Origin: Pseudonocardia autotrophica
GTDB lineage: Bacteria; Actinomycetota; Actinomycetes; Mycobacteriales; Pseudonocardiaceae
NCBI RefSeq assembly: GCF_000717175.1
Contig: NZ_JNYD01000003.1
Location: forward strand, 248,001 to 312,000
Direction: 5' to 3'
DNA: 64,000 bases
The notes under the pieces are model-generated. The model did not search any database. It worked only from the letters and a program-made list of their open reading frames with translations, and had not been told where the DNA came from. The position numbers were made by a program, and so were the translations under genes. Shown here piece by piece: positions 15,684 to 24,501 of the stretch (the stretch's first letter is position 1; every line of letters starts with the position of its first letter).

Positions 15684-17324
15684 GTGCTTGGCTCCGTGTC
15701 GTCGCGTCGTCGCTCCCCGTCCGGGCCGCCCCACCTGGGCGTACGGGCCCTGACCGCGCTGGTCGCGGTCCTCGCCTGCGTCGGTCTGTCCGCCTGTTCC
15801 GCCCCGACCGCGACCGCGCCGGCCGCGGCCACGGCCACCCCGCCGGGTGATCCTGCGCAGGACCCGGCGCTGGCCCGCTTCTACGGCCAGCAGCTGCAGT
15901 GGGGCCCCTGCACGGACTACGCGGCCTCGCCCGACGTCGCGGACCAGTACCGCGACCCGCGCTACCAGTGCGCCAAGCTCGAGGCCCCGCTCGACTACGC
16001 GCAGCCGGACGGCAAGACGGTGAAGATCGCCGTCATGCGGTCGAAGGCCACCGACCAGGCCAACCGGATCGGCTCGCTGCTGCTCAACCCGGGGGGTCCC
16101 GGCGTCTCGGGCACGCAGCTCGTGCCCGCCACCGTGAAGTCGACGGAGAACTCGCCGGTCCAGGCCCGCTTCGACCTCGTGGGCTTCGACCCGCGCGGGG
16201 TCGGGGTCAGCGAGCCGTCGATCGACTGCCTGACCGACGCCGAGCAGGACCAGTACCGGGCCACGGTCTACTCCGACCCGTCCCCGGCCGGCGTGGCCGC
16301 GCTGGAGGCGCACAACAAGGAGTACGCCGACCGCTGCACCGCCCGGATGGGCGCGGACGTGCTCGCGCACCTGGGCACCCGCGAGGTCGTCAAGGACCTG
16401 GACGTGCTGCGCGCCGCCCTCGGCGACGAGAAGCTGACCTACTACGGCTACTCGTACGGGACGTCGGTCGGCTCCACCTACGCCGAGGCCTTCCCGACCC
16501 GCGTCCGCGCGATGGTGCTCGACGGCGCCGTCGACCCCACGCAGGACACGGTGGAGACGAACATCGACCAGAGCGCGGGCTTCCAGCAGGCCTTCGACGC
16601 CTACGGGGCCTGGTGCACGACCCAGCCGAACTGCCCGCTCGGCACCGACCCCAAGGCCGTCACCGCGACCTGGCAGAAGATCGTCCAGCCGCTGATCGAC
16701 AACCCGGCCCGGACCTCGGACCCGACCCGCACGCTGTCCTTCTCCGACGCGATCACCGGCGTGCAGCAGGCGCTCTACCTGCGCTCGCTCTGGCCGGCAC
16801 TGTCGCTGGGCATCTCCAAGCTGGCCGCGGGCGACGGCTCGGTCCTGCTGACCCTGGCCGACTTCTACTACAAGCGCGTGAACGGGCAGTACGACAACTC
16901 GCTCGAGGCGTTCCAGGCCATCACCTGCATGGACAACGTCCGCATCACCGACCCGGCGCAGGTCGCGAAGCTCAACGAGGGCGTGGTGGGCGCCGCGCCG
17001 TTCACCGCGACCGGGCGCGGCGCGGTCAACGCGAAGGACCCGTGCGCCTTCTGGCCCGTCCCGCCGACCCTGGAGCCGCACCGGCCGCAGGCCGACGGGC
17101 TGGCCCCGGTCGTCGTCGTCTCGGTGACGGGGGACCCGGCCACGCCGTACCAGGCCGGCGTCGACCTGGCGGAGGACCTGAACGGGCGACTGCTGAAGGT
17201 CGAGGGGAACCAGCACACCGCCGGTTACCAGGGCAACGCCTGCATCGACGACAAGCTCACGGCCTACCTCGTCGACGGCACGCTCCCGGACGAGGGCGCC
17301 CAGTGCGTGCTGCCCGCCCAGTGA
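15684..17324 (+). CDS. Exported S33-family peptidase/esterase lipoprotein (tripeptidyl aminopeptidase-like, CaeA-type)
   Basis: A 546-aa alpha/beta hydrolase. The N-terminus is a lipoprotein signal with lipobox LSAC. The core holds LLLNPGGPG, FDPRGVGVSEP and the nucleophile elbow GYSYGTS. The C-terminal TAP-like domain contains the acid and base positions (TGDPATPYQAG, then NQHTAGY). M. tuberculosis has the paralogues Rv2223c/Rv2224c (CaeA) at this position, next to panB and glnA2; Rv2224c is a cell-envelope serine hydrolase. The start is uncertain: GTG 15684 or GTG 15696, neither with a strong RBS, and both leave a complete signal peptide. Substrate unknown. Confidence 0.88.
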   Translation: MLGSVSSRRRSPSGPPHLGVRALTALVAVLACVGLSACSAPTATAPAAATATPPGDPAQDPALARFYGQQLQWGPCTDYAASPDVADQYRDPRYQCAKLEAPLDYAQPDGKTVKIAVMRSKATDQANRIGSLLLNPGGPGVSGTQLVPATVKSTENSPVQARFDLVGFDPRGVGVSEPSIDCLTDAEQDQYRATVYSDPSPAGVAALEAHNKEYADRCTARMGADVLAHLGTREVVKDLDVLRAALGDEKLTYYGYSYGTSVGSTYAEAFPTRVRAMVLDGAVDPTQDTVETNIDQSAGFQQAFDAYGAWCTTQPNCPLGTDPKAVTATWQKIVQPLIDNPARTSDPTRTLSFSDAITGVQQALYLRSLWPALSLGISKLAAGDGSVLLTLADFYYKRVNGQYDNSLEAFQAITCMDNVRITDPAQVAKLNEGVVGAAPFTATGRGAVNAKDPCAFWPVPPTLEPHRPQADGLAPVVVVSVTGDPATPYQAGVDLAEDLNGRLLKVEGNQHTAGYQGNACIDDKLTAYLVDGTLPDEGAQCVLPAQ

Positions 17325-17369
17325 GACTCACCCGTTCGCGCTGCGGCGTCCCACACCCTGAGCAGCCAC

Positions 17370-17385
17370 GAAACATTCACGTAAC
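17370..17385 (+). promoter_or_regulatory. Candidate GlnR/MtrA-type half operator upstream of glnA2
   Basis: GAAAC-n6-GTAAC occurs 24 bp before the glnA2 ATG. Two adjacent boxes fit the actinobacterial GlnR consensus (alternating GTnAC and GAAAC every 11 bp). The outer two boxes are absent (TGAGC and TTCCT instead). A TAGCCT -10-like hexamer lies at 17396-17401, so the boxes fall around -20 to -35. Weak evidence compared with the glnA1 site. Confidence 0.35.
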
Positions 17386-17408
17386 ACGAGATTCCTAGCC
17401 TGGCGGCC

Positions 17409-18752
17409 ATGGACCGCCAGCAGGAATTCGTGCTGCGAACGCTCGAGGAACGCGACATCCGCTTCGTGCGGCTGTGGTTCACCGACGTGCTCGGCTATCT
17501 CAAGTCGGTGGCGGTGGCCCCCGCCGAGCTCGAGGGGGCGTTCGCGGAGGGCATCGGGTTCGACGGCTCGGCGATCGAGGGCTTCGCCCGGGTCTACGAG
17601 TCGGACATGGTCGCCCGTCCCGACCCCTCCACCTTCCAGGTGTTGCCCTGGGAGACCGCCAACGGCGAGCACTACTCGGCGCGCATGTTCTGCGACATCG
17701 CCATGCCGGACGGCTCGCCGTCCTGGGCCGACCCGCGGCACGTGCTGCGGCGCGCCCTGTCCAAGGCCGGCGAGGCCGGCTTCACCTGCTACGTCCACCC
17801 CGAGATCGAGTTCTACCTGCTGCGCGACCTGCCGTCGGACGGGTCGCCGCCGATCGCCGCCGACTCCGGCGGCTACTTCGACCAGGCCAGCCACGACGTG
17901 GCGCCGCACTTCCGGCGCAACGCCATCGAGACGCTCGAGTCGATGGGCATCTCGGTCGAGTTCAGCCACCACGAGGGCGGGCCCGGCCAGCAGGAGATCG
18001 ACCTGCGCTACGCCGACGCGCTCACCATGGCCGACAACATCATGACCTTCCGGTACGTGGTGAAGGAGGTGGCGCTGACCCAGGGCGTGCGGGCGTCCTT
18101 CATGCCCAAGCCCTTCACCGACCACCCCGGGTCGGCCATGCACACCCACTTCTCGCTCTTCGAGGGCGACCGCAACGCCTTCCACGACCCGGACGACCCC
18201 TACGAGCTGTCCGAGACGGGCAAGGCGTTCGTCGCCGGGGTGCTGCGGCACGCGCGCGAGATGAGCGCCGTGACCAACCAGTGGGTCAACTCCTACAAGC
18301 GGCTGATCACGGGCGGCGAGGCGCCCACGGCCGTGTCGTGGGGCCACGCGAACCGCTCCGCGCTGGTCCGGGTGCCGATGTACTCGCCCGGCAAGTCGTC
18401 GACCCGGCGGGTGGAGATCCGCACGCTGGACAGCGCCTGCAACCCGTACCTGGCGTTCGCGGTGATCCTGGGTGCCGGGCTGCAGGGCGTGCAGAAGGGC
18501 TACGAGCTGCCGGCCGCCACCGAGGACGACGTCTGGTCGCTCACCGACACCGAGCGCCGGGCGCTGGGCTACGAGGCGCTGCCGCAGAACCTCACCGAGG
18601 CCCTCGGCGCGATGGAGCACTCGGAGCTGGTCGCGGAGATCCTCGGCGAGCACGTGTTCGACTTCTTCCTGCGCAACAAGCGGGCGGAGTGGGACAACTA
18701 CCGGCGCAACGTCACGCCGTACGAGCTGGCGACCTACCTGCCCGTCCTGTGA
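17409..18752 (+). CDS. glnA2: Type I glutamine synthetase, GSI-alpha-like
   Basis: A 447-aa glutamine synthetase (glutamate + NH3 + ATP to glutamine). Hallmarks: GFDGSAIEGFARVYESDM, HPEIEFYLL, EFSHHEGGPGQQEIDL and SAMHTHFSLF. Length and order match GlnA2 of M. tuberculosis (Rv2222c), about 30 residues shorter than GlnA1. At the position of the GlnE target tyrosine of GSI-beta this protein has Trp (DDVWSLTDTE), so it is probably not regulated by adenylylation. It overlaps the next small gene by 4 bp (GTGA) and is followed by glnE, as in mycobacteria with respect to order. Leader length is very short (-10-like TAGCCT 7 nt upstream), so near-leaderless translation is likely. Confidence 0.96.
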   Translation: MDRQQEFVLRTLEERDIRFVRLWFTDVLGYLKSVAVAPAELEGAFAEGIGFDGSAIEGFARVYESDMVARPDPSTFQVLPWETANGEHYSARMFCDIAMPDGSPSWADPRHVLRRALSKAGEAGFTCYVHPEIEFYLLRDLPSDGSPPIAADSGGYFDQASHDVAPHFRRNAIETLESMGISVEFSHHEGGPGQQEIDLRYADALTMADNIMTFRYVVKEVALTQGVRASFMPKPFTDHPGSAMHTHFSLFEGDRNAFHDPDDPYELSETGKAFVAGVLRHAREMSAVTNQWVNSYKRLITGGEAPTAVSWGHANRSALVRVPMYSPGKSSTRRVEIRTLDSACNPYLAFAVILGAGLQGVQKGYELPAATEDDVWSLTDTERRALGYEALPQNLTEALGAMEHSELVAEILGEHVFDFFLRNKRAEWDNYRRNVTPYELATYLPVL

Positions 18753-19123
18753 CGGACGAGGTCGTCCGGCTCGAGCGCTACGCCGGGCCCTGGGAGCCGG
18801 ACGACCCGGACGCCAACTTCAAGGCCGAGGTGGCCGAGTACGGCCGCCTCGACCCGCTGCACACGCTCCACGGGCTCAGCGCGCACACCGGGATCCCGGT
18901 CGGCGCGCTGGTCCGGTACGTCCTCGCCCGGTTCGCGACGACGGGCTCGGGCGGGCTCCTCGAGCTCGGCCCGGCGATGGTCGAGCGGCTGCGCGAGCCG
19001 GTCCGCAAGGCCGAGGCGGAGGGCACGGACGGGGCGCGGCTCGCCGCGTACCGGGAGATCGCCGCCCTGCTCGGCTGGCTCGGCGCCCCGCTCGACGATC
19101 CCGATCTCTATCCCGGTCCGTGA
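18749..19123 (+). CDS. Small conserved hypothetical protein between glnA2 and glnE
   Basis: A 124-aa acidic protein (begins TDEVVRLERYAGPWEP). The GTG start overlaps the glnA2 stop by 4 bp, so translation is coupled. There is no signal peptide or membrane segment. A central helical region (HTLHGLSAHTGIPVGALVRY) resembles a small helix-turn-helix-like bundle, and the C-terminus ends DDPDLYPGP. I do not recognise a characterised homologue; it may belong to the actinobacterial DUF6027-type small proteins, but I am not certain. Its position suggests a role linked to glutamine synthetase. Function unknown. Confidence 0.75.
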   Translation: MTDEVVRLERYAGPWEPDDPDANFKAEVAEYGRLDPLHTLHGLSAHTGIPVGALVRYVLARFATTGSGGLLELGPAMVERLREPVRKAEAEGTDGARLAAYREIAALLGWLGAPLDDPDLYPGP

Positions 19124-19176
19124 CGGGCCGGGCACGACACCCGGAACCGGGCCCCGATAGGGCAGGATCGGTCGAC

Positions 19177-22100
19177 GTGGCGGAACGTACCCGGACCTCC
19201 CTCGCCCGCCTCGGCCTGACCGAGCCCTGGGCGGAGCAGACCCTCGCCGAGCTCGGCTGGTGGGCCGAGGACCGGCCCGTCGAAGGCGCGGAGCCGATCA
19301 TGTGGGCGCTGGCCCGCTCGCCCGACCCCGACCTCGCGCTGCGGCAGGTCGAGCGGTTCGCCAAGGCCGCGGGGGACTGGAGGACCGTCGACGCCGAGCT
19401 GCGCACCGACCTGGGGCTGCGCGGCCGGATGCTGGCGCTGCTCGGCGCCTCCACGGCGCTGGGCGACCACCTGGTCACCCACCCCGACCGCTGGCGGCTG
19501 CTCGCCGACGGCCCGGAGCGCGACGACCCGCCGCCGGACCTCGCCCGGCGCGCCGCCAACCTGCTCCGCGCCGTCGGCGCCGATCCCGACGAGCCCGCGT
19601 CGGGCGGCCCGGGCGGGGCCCGCGCCCAGATCACCGGGGCGGCGGCGATCACCGCGCTGCGCACGGCGTACCGCGACGAGCTGCTCGGGCTCGCCGGGGC
19701 GGACCTCGCCGCGGTCGGGGAGACGTCGCTGCCGGTGATGGAGGTCGACGAGGTCGCCGCGCAGCTCGCCGACCTGGCCGCCGCCGCGATCCGGGCCGCG
19801 CTGGCCGTCGCGCTGGAGGAGGTCGACCCGCCCGACGACGTCCGGCTCGCCGTGATCGGCATGGGCAAGTGCGGCGGGCACGAGCTCAACTACGTCAGCG
19901 ACGTCGACGTGATCTTCGTGGCCGAGGGGGACACGCAGGCCGCGTCCCGGCTGGCGAGCCGGGTGATGCGGATCGCGGGGGAGGCCTGTTTCCAGGTCGA
20001 CGCCAACCTGCGGCCGGAGGGCCGGCAGGGCGCGCTGGTCCGCACGCTCGACGGGCACGTCACCTACTACAAGCGCTGGGCCAAGACCTGGGAGTTCCAG
20101 GCGCTGCTCAAGGCGCGGCCGATCGCCGGGGACGAGGAGCTGGGCGCCGCGTACGCCGAGGCCGTCGCGCCGATGGTGTGGAACGCGGCCAGCCGGGACG
20201 ACTTCGTGCAGGACGTGCAGGCGATGCGCCGCCGCGTCGAGGAGCACGTGCGGCCGGACCACGCCGAGCGGGAGCTGAAGCTCGGCCGCGGCGGGCTGCG
20301 GGACGTCGAGTTCGCCGTGCAGCTGCTGCAGCTCGTGCACGGGCGCTCGGACGAGTCGCTGCGCTCCCCGTCGACGCTCGAGGCATTGGCCGCGCTGGCG
20401 GACGGCGGGTACGTCGGGCGGGACGACGGCGCCAACCTCGCCGCCTCCTACCGCTTCCTGCGGCTGCTGGAGCACCGGCTGCAGCTGCAGCGGATGCGCC
20501 GCACCCACCTGCTCCCGGCGAAGGACGACACGGACGCGCTGCGCTGGCTCGGCCGGGCTGCGCGGCTGCGCCCGGACGGCCGGCACGACGTCGTCGGGGT
20601 GCTGCTCGCGGAGTGGTCGCGCAACGCCCGGCGGGTCCGGCGGCTGCACGAGAAGCTGTTCTACCGGCCGCTGCTGCAGTCGGTGTCGCGGCTGTCGCCG
20701 GAGGAGTCCCGGCTGTCGGAGAAGGCCGCGGCGGCCCGGCTCAAGGCGCTGGGCTGGGCCTCGCCGGAGGGCGCGCTCGGCCACCTGCGGGCGCTGACCG
20801 GCGGGGTGTCCCGGGCGGCGTCGATCCAACAGACGCTGCTCCCGGTGCTGCTGGAGGAGCTCGCCGCCACACCCGACCCGGACCGCGGTCTGCTGGCCTA
20901 CCGGCAGGTGTCGGAGGCGCTGGCGAACACGCCGTGGTACCTGCGGCTGCTGCGCGACGAGGGCCTGGTCGCCGAGCGCCTCATGCGCCTGCTGGGCACG
21001 TCCGCGCTGGTCCCGGACCTGCTCGTGCGCGCGCCGGAGATCCTGCGCGTGCTGGCCGCGCCCAATCCCGGCCAGCCCGACGAGCTCAAGCGCGACCCGG
21101 CCGTCGTCGGGCAGTGGCTGCTCGCCTCCGTCGCCCGGCAGCACGACCTGACCTCCGCGGTCGCCTCGGCACGGTCGATGCGCCGGCACGAGATGCTGCG
21201 GGTGGCCTGCGCCGACCTGCTCGGTGCGGTCGAGGTGGCCGAGGTGTGCGAGGCGCTGTCCACGGTGTGGGTCGCGGTGCTGCGCGCGACGCTCGAGGCC
21301 ACGATCCGGGAGGTCGCCGCGGGGGCGCCGCCGAAGGCCCGGATCGCGGTGATCGGGATGGGCCGGCTCGGCGGCGCCGAGCTGGGCTACTCCTCCGACG
21401 CGGACGTGATGTTCGTGTGCGAGCCGGCCGACGAGTCGATCCCCGACGCCGACGCGGTCAAGTTCGCGACCAGCGTCGTCGAGACGGTCCGGCGGCGGCT
21501 CGGCGCGCCGAGCCCGGACCCGGCGCTGCAGGTCGACGCGGACCTGCGGCCCGAGGGGCGGTCCGGCCCGCTCGTGCGGACCCTGCACTCCTACCGCGAG
21601 TACTACGCCCGCTGGGCGGAGGTGTGGGAGTCGCAGGCGCTGCTGCGGGCCCGGCCGGTCGCCGGCGATCCGGAGCTGGGCCGGCGGTTCATGGAGCTGA
21701 TCGAGCCGATCCGGTACCCGGCCGAGGGGCTGACCACGGCGCAGGTCACCGAGATCCGGCGGATCAAGGCCCGGGTCGACGACGAGCGGCTCCCGCGCGG
21801 GGCGGACCGCTCCACCCACACCAAGCTCGGCCACGGCGGGCTCGCCGACGTGGAGTGGACCGTGCAGCTCCTGCAGCTGCAGCACGCCGGCGACATCCCG
21901 GAACTGCGCACGACCTCGACGCTCGAGGGGCTGCGCGAGGCGGCCGAGGCGGGCCTGATCAGCGGGGAGGACGCGGCGGAGCTGAAGGCCGGCTGGGAGA
22001 CCGCGACCCGCGCCCGCAACGCGATCATGCTGGTCAAGGGCAAGCCGGGGGACCAGCTGCCGCGCTCGGGCCGGGAGCTGGCGGCCGTCGCCGCGGCGTT

Positions 22101-22209
22101 GGGCTACCCGGCCGACGGCGACCCCGGCCGCTTCCTCGACGACTACCGCCGCACCACCCGCCGCGCCCGGGCCGTGGTGGAGCGGGTGTTCTACGGCTGG
22201 GACTCCTGA
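19177..22209 (+). CDS. glnE: Bifunctional glutamine synthetase adenylyltransferase/deadenylase
   Basis: A 1010-aa GlnE with two nucleotidyltransferase domains in tandem. The N-terminal deadenylylase domain has IGMGKCGGHELNYVSDVD and the C-terminal adenylyltransferase domain has IGMGRLGGAELGYSSDAD; each carries the G-x-G...D-x-D catalytic pattern. RDVEFAVQLLQL and ADVEWTVQLLQL mark the helical subdomains after each. It adenylylates the tyrosine of GSI-beta enzymes and so should act on GlnA1 (Tyr401) at 30275-31696. GTG 19177 has AGGA upstream. The long antisense frame across the gene is a high-GC shadow. A 40-nt palindrome follows the stop. Confidence 0.97.
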   Translation: MAERTRTSLARLGLTEPWAEQTLAELGWWAEDRPVEGAEPIMWALARSPDPDLALRQVERFAKAAGDWRTVDAELRTDLGLRGRMLALLGASTALGDHLVTHPDRWRLLADGPERDDPPPDLARRAANLLRAVGADPDEPASGGPGGARAQITGAAAITALRTAYRDELLGLAGADLAAVGETSLPVMEVDEVAAQLADLAAAAIRAALAVALEEVDPPDDVRLAVIGMGKCGGHELNYVSDVDVIFVAEGDTQAASRLASRVMRIAGEACFQVDANLRPEGRQGALVRTLDGHVTYYKRWAKTWEFQALLKARPIAGDEELGAAYAEAVAPMVWNAASRDDFVQDVQAMRRRVEEHVRPDHAERELKLGRGGLRDVEFAVQLLQLVHGRSDESLRSPSTLEALAALADGGYVGRDDGANLAASYRFLRLLEHRLQLQRMRRTHLLPAKDDTDALRWLGRAARLRPDGRHDVVGVLLAEWSRNARRVRRLHEKLFYRPLLQSVSRLSPEESRLSEKAAAARLKALGWASPEGALGHLRALTGGVSRAASIQQTLLPVLLEELAATPDPDRGLLAYRQVSEALANTPWYLRLLRDEGLVAERLMRLLGTSALVPDLLVRAPEILRVLAAPNPGQPDELKRDPAVVGQWLLASVARQHDLTSAVASARSMRRHEMLRVACADLLGAVEVAEVCEALSTVWVAVLRATLEATIREVAAGAPPKARIAVIGMGRLGGAELGYSSDADVMFVCEPADESIPDADAVKFATSVVETVRRRLGAPSPDPALQVDADLRPEGRSGPLVRTLHSYREYYARWAEVWESQALLRARPVAGDPELGRRFMELIEPIRYPAEGLTTAQVTEIRRIKARVDDERLPRGADRSTHTKLGHGGLADVEWTVQLLQLQHAGDIPELRTTSTLEGLREAAEAGLISGEDAAELKAGWETATRARNAIMLVKGKPGDQLPRSGRELAAVAAALGYPADGDPGRFLDDYRRTTRRARAVVERVFYGWDS

Positions 22210-22212
22210 CCC

Positions 22213-22252
22213 GTGAGTGCCTACTGCCCCTAGAGGGGCAGTAGGCACTCAC
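22213..22252. repeat. 40-nt GTGAGTG palindrome, copy 1 (likely bidirectional terminator)
   Basis: Perfect 19-bp arms (GTGAGTGCCTACTGCCCCT and its complement) around a 2-nt centre. It starts 4 nt after the glnE stop and ends 31 nt before the stop of the convergent DUF5685 gene. Related copies of the same length are at 39365-39404 and 53706-53745. The flank (GGCTGAGCTGCG) is shared with the third copy. Confidence 0.9.
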
Positions 22253-22283
22253 GACCTGGGCTGAGCTGCGAAAACGAGCCGGG

Positions 22284-23411
22284 TCAGCAGTCGCACCCGC
22301 AGCAGTCGCAGTCCGAGCAGCAGTCGCAGCAGTCGCAGCTCGCCTCGGAGCAGTCGCACCAGTTCGCACAGGTGTCGCTGCGGCAGAAGCCCTCCCGCGC
22401 CTCGCGGGTCCACGGGTCCTCGAAGGTGTCGGCGCAGCACATCTGGCAACTGCAGAACAGGCCGACGGCCACGGCGCAGCCCGCGAGCGCCCCGCGCGGC
22501 GGCCGCGGGCCGGGGCGGGAGGGCGGGGCGTCGGGATCGGGGTTGCCGGGCTTGCGCTCGGCGTGCGCGGCACCATCGGAGAAGGCGTGCCCGATCGACC
22601 GGTCGAGCTCGTGCACCAGCAGCCGGTGCGCCAGCCGGCGGTCGGTCCACCGCACCTCGTCGAGGGCGAGCCGGATGCCGAGCGCGGCGTCGTCGGCCAG
22701 GCCACGCGCCGCCGGGAGGTCCGTGCCGGTCGCGAGCAGCGGGTTCCAGGCGCCGGCGGCGGCGTCGGCGGGGAGGTCCTCGACGGCGTCGAGCAGGTGG
22801 GCGAGCCGGCCGAACAGCCGCCCGGCCTCGGCGAGCGGGGCCGCGTTGTCCGGCCGCCCGGCGAGGACGGCGGTGTGCCCGAAGGCGGCGGCGGTCGCCG
22901 TCTCGGTCGGCTCGGTCACGGTCAGCAGGGGCGAGCCGGCGTGTTCGAGCGCCGGCTGGCGGGCGACGGCGTCGAGCAGGACCGCCGGGTCGAGGCCCAG
23001 CCCGGCCGCACCCGTCGACGCCCGGTCGGCCCAGCCGGCGGCCAGCCGACGGGCGGCCGCGGCGACCGGACGGCGGGCGAAGGCGCCGTCGCGGTCGGCG
23101 ACGTGGTCGGCCAGTGTGGCCGAGGCCAGCACCAGGCTCACCGCGGCGGCCAGCCGGGCGCCGTCGCCGGTCGCGACCCGCGCGGTCCGCATCCCGCGCA
23201 ACGGGCAGGGCCCGGCGGTCCGGCGGCCCCGGGCCGGGGACTGGGCGTCGAGCAGGACCGAGATCAGCAGGCCGTCGTAGTTGGTGGCGATCCGCGCGGC
23301 CTGGCCGTACTCGTCGCGCAGCGCGTAGCAGAGCCCGCACAGGTGGCCGATCCACTCGGCGCGCAGGGCGGGGGAGAGGGTGTGCCGGCAGGGCCGGACC
23401 ATGCCGAACAC
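22284..23411 (-). CDS. DUF5685-type protein with a 14-cysteine C-terminal tail
   Basis: A 375-aa protein, probably of the actinobacterial DUF5685 family (family name from memory). The N-terminus has FGMVRPCRHTLS and HLCGLCYALRDEYG, followed by a helical all-alpha core with scattered conserved acids (ATLADHVADRD, DAVEDLPADA), then a Pro-rich linker and a hydrophobic Cys-containing stretch (GCAVAVGLFCSCQMCC). The last 33 residues contain 14 cysteines in CDC and DCC patterns, metallothionein-like in density. This could be a metal-binding tail or a substrate for thiol chemistry. It starts at ATG 23411, divergent from the GH172-like gene. Function unknown. Confidence 0.8.
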   Translation of the reverse strand: MFGMVRPCRHTLSPALRAEWIGHLCGLCYALRDEYGQAARIATNYDGLLISVLLDAQSPARGRRTAGPCPLRGMRTARVATGDGARLAAAVSLVLASATLADHVADRDGAFARRPVAAAARRLAAGWADRASTGAAGLGLDPAVLLDAVARQPALEHAGSPLLTVTEPTETATAAAFGHTAVLAGRPDNAAPLAEAGRLFGRLAHLLDAVEDLPADAAAGAWNPLLATGTDLPAARGLADDAALGIRLALDEVRWTDRRLAHRLLVHELDRSIGHAFSDGAAHAERKPGNPDPDAPPSRPGPRPPRGALAGCAVAVGLFCSCQMCCADTFEDPWTREAREGFCRSDTCANWCDCSEASCDCCDCCSDCDCCGCDC

Positions 23412-23530
23412 GCGCCGGATCGTAGCGGGGTACCCGGCCGTCCGGTGCGCGTCGGCTTCCCCGGTCCCGCGTGTCCTCAGTAGCCTCGGACCGCGTCGAG
23501 AGGGCGGTCCCGAGGACGAGGGGATGAGCG

Positions 23531-24448
23531 ATGGCGAACCCGCTGGCCTCGCTGCGGCAGGGCAAGCTCCGGATCGACAAGCTGGAGAACGTCCGGGTAC
23601 CGCCGAACACGGAGCGCACGGTGTTCGCCCGGACCGGTCCCGGGGTCGTCGTCTCCCTCTGGATGGCGCTCGGCGGCGGCAACGTGCCGGCCCTGGACGC
23701 CCGGCTGCGGGTCGCCTACGACGGCTCGCCGGCGCCCGCCATCGACATCGACATGGGCACGCTCCTGGCGACGCACTGGGGCGCCGGCAGCGCGAACACC
23801 AGCCACTCCTGCCCGCACCTGCACGTCGAGATCGACAGCGCGAGCTACCAGACGGCGTTCCTGTCGACCTACCCCCTGCCCTTCGGCAGCTCGATCAGGA
23901 TCTCCTACCTCAACATCGACGCCGGGCAGACCGCGAGCATCTACTCGATGGCGACGTACGGCCTGACCTCGACCGACGAGGCCGACGGCCGGCGCCTGCG
24001 CTGCCAGGGCGCGCGCTACGTCGACCAGAAGGTCACCCGCACGGCCGCATCCACCACCACACTCGCCCAGATCACCGGCGGCCCGGGGTCGATCGTCCAC
24101 CACTCCTACGTCGGCGGGGTCGGGGCCACGAACCTGTCCTGGCTCGAACGCAACTTCTCGGTCGCGGTCGACGGCGAGCCGACGCCGCAGATCGAGGCGA
24201 CGGGGACCGAGGACTGGTTCGACAGCGGGTGGTACTTCCACGGCCGCCGCGACTACGGCACCAGCATCCACAGCTACGTCGGCACGGACCGGCCGGCCGG
24301 CAACGTGAACGTGGTGGGCATGGCCACCGATCTGTGGTCGAAGTGGGGCGGGATCCCCTTCACGAGCTCCGCCGTCGTCAGGTCCCTGCCCGAGCCCGCC
24401 TGCACCACGGGCGACACCCTCTGCTGGTGCCTCCTCTACTACCAGTGA
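23531..24448 (+). CDS. DUF2961 / GH172-like protein
   Basis: A 305-aa protein with the DUF2961 core, now linked to glycoside hydrolase family 172 (fructofuranosyl/arabinofuranosyl-active enzymes). Diagnostic features are the N-terminal RIDKLENVRVPPN strand, VSLWMALGGG and the acidic motif EATGTEDWFDSGWYF (about residues 219-233), which holds candidate catalytic glutamates. No signal peptide is seen, so it may be cytoplasmic. It is short for the family, and the C-terminus ends soon after a Cys-containing segment, so loss of a C-terminal subdomain is possible. GH172 proteins usually form trimers. Substrate unknown; a D-arabinan or fructan link is only an inference. Confidence 0.75.
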   Translation: MANPLASLRQGKLRIDKLENVRVPPNTERTVFARTGPGVVVSLWMALGGGNVPALDARLRVAYDGSPAPAIDIDMGTLLATHWGAGSANTSHSCPHLHVEIDSASYQTAFLSTYPLPFGSSIRISYLNIDAGQTASIYSMATYGLTSTDEADGRRLRCQGARYVDQKVTRTAASTTTLAQITGGPGSIVHHSYVGGVGATNLSWLERNFSVAVDGEPTPQIEATGTEDWFDSGWYFHGRRDYGTSIHSYVGTDRPAGNVNVVGMATDLWSKWGGIPFTSSAVVRSLPEPACTTGDTLCWCLLYYQ

Positions 24449-24501
24449 CGGCCCGCGAAATGCGTGGCGCAGGCACGAACCACCGCCTTACGGTCACCGT
24501 C

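Noticed and set aside
19108..22248. Open reading frame of about 1046 codons antisense to glnE
   Set aside because: It mirrors the codon structure of a strongly conserved gene at about 73% GC. Composition is Arg/Gly/Pro/His/Val-rich with no domain. Standard high-GC shadow.
22213..22252. Insertion-sequence ends for the 40-nt palindromes
   Set aside because: Each copy is a free-standing palindrome with no transposase between or beside them and no target duplication seen.
22284..22390. Lanthipeptide or other RiPP precursor in the Cys-rich tail
   Set aside because: The tail belongs to a 375-aa protein and there is no modifying enzyme nearby; metal binding is simpler.
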